From positions 1-64,000 of the forward strand of contig NZ_JAHZCJ010000003.1 in assembly GCF_019422935.1 (NCBI RefSeq): 64,000 bases of DNA. Direction: 5' to 3'. This DNA comes from Desulfovibrio sp. (GTDB taxonomy: Bacteria; Desulfobacterota; Desulfovibrionia; Desulfovibrionales; Desulfovibrionaceae). A program made the position numbers and the translations under genes. The notes beneath the pieces were generated by a model, which saw only the letters and a list, made by a program, of their open reading frames with translations, did not search any database and was not told the origin of the DNA. Shown piece by piece: positions 63,780 through 64,000 of this stretch (position 1 is its first letter; each line of letters opens with the position of its first letter).

Positions 63780-64000
63780 TAAAAGTACCCTCTCGTCAAA
63801 AAGGTGCGAAGTTTTGCCTTGAATGCTGCCCCGTCCCAATCTCGCACAAGATGTCGGGGTATGGCATAGCGGCTTGTCCAGGGTCGAACCTGCCCCGGAA
63901 AGTTGGCCGCCGCGCGCTTAAGACCAAGCCTGCGACAGGCCTGCATACTGTCTGCGTTGTAATCGCAAAACCGACCAAAAAGAGAACGAGCACCGAAGGG
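63779..64000 (-). CDS. Probable polysaccharide deacetylase, C-terminal part (truncated by the window edge)
   Basis: Seventy-three residues in a minus-strand frame entering at base 64000 and ending in a TAG at 63779-63781. The tail RYAIPRHLVRDWDGAAFKAKL resembles the end of NodB-type polysaccharide deacetylases (a tyrosine, then PR-x-V-x-DW-x-G). The TAG overlaps the GTG of the glycosyltransferase by one base. The rest, including any catalytic motif, lies outside the window. Confidence 0.55.
   Translation of the reverse strand, partial: PFGARSLFGRFCDYNADSMQACRRLGLKRAAANFPGQVRPWTSRYAIPRHLVRDWDGAAFKAKLRTFLTRGYF

Noticed and set aside
63796..63993. 65-codon open frame at the window end
   Set aside because: A different frame over the same bases gives deacetylase-like sequence ending in TAG coupled to the glycosyltransferase.
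1..64000. tRNA, rRNA, CRISPR array or intact insertion sequence
   Set aside because: I looked for TTCGA-type T-loops, regular direct repeats and transposase motifs, and found none that hold up.

Overview
The window is GC-rich bacterial chromosome that most resembles a Desulfovibrio-type (Desulfovibrionaceae) anaerobe. This placement is an inference. It rests on a futalosine (mqn) menaquinone pathway, a three-subunit fumarate reductase joined to a two-subunit class I fumarase, an APS-reductase-like AprA/AprB pair, an anaerobic cobaltochelatase (CbiK), many radical-SAM proteins, and heptose and rhamnose genes typical of a Gram-negative envelope. No rRNA, tRNA, CRISPR array or intact insertion sequence was seen.

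Layout. 1-3054: ArsR-type regulator and Zn/Cd/Pb P1B-ATPase behind a promoter with two matching palindromic operators. 3155-5194: ACT protein and ruvB/ruvA. 5256-6697: TetR regulator divergent from a SAM methyltransferase. 6784-8832: moaA, a tiny secreted protein whose ATG interlocks with that of moaA, and a cysteine-bearing protein. 9213-12273: DUF3467-like protein, miaB, a DUF151 nuclease-like protein and a zinc-ribbon protein. 12503-15588: a pseudo-receiver/TPR protein and a MATE exporter. 15775-16080: a strongly self-complementary, gene-free element. 16081-20245: mqnD facing mqnE-mqnC-mqnA. 20547-25025: DASS transporter, AprA-like, AprB-like and Crp/Fnr regulator. 25392-27026: cbiK and a thioredoxin-fold lipoprotein. 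27223-30655: rfbD, DUF3179, HD and truncated methyltransferase-like genes. 30839-35497: dnaE and a membrane phosphoesterase. 35552-40277: radical-SAM, DUF1848, a tiny membrane protein plus queD, WcbI-like and flavodoxin-fold genes. 40995-47192: DASS transporter-fumAB-frdCAB. 47289-50203: CBS-ACT protein and a diguanylate cyclase. 50371-52513: LysR divergent from lrgAB. 52611-56651: a giant BvgS-like hybrid kinase. 56947-64000: hldD, then a minus-strand surface-polysaccharide block (nucleotide-sugar dehydrogenase, rfbB, rfbA, rfbC; upstream of it a glycosyltransferase and a deacetylase C-terminus running off the window).

How the parts work together. The mqn genes make menaquinone, the likely electron donor for the fumarate reductase. 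The dicarboxylate transporter and fumarase feed that enzyme from malate or fumarate. rfbB/A/C and the separate rfbD complete dTDP-L-rhamnose synthesis. HldD supplies heptose for LPS core, and the dehydrogenase a uronic-type sugar nucleotide. The least ordinary parts are the AprAB-like operon with its own transporter, regulator and leader terminator, and the nested-stem element at 15775-16080.
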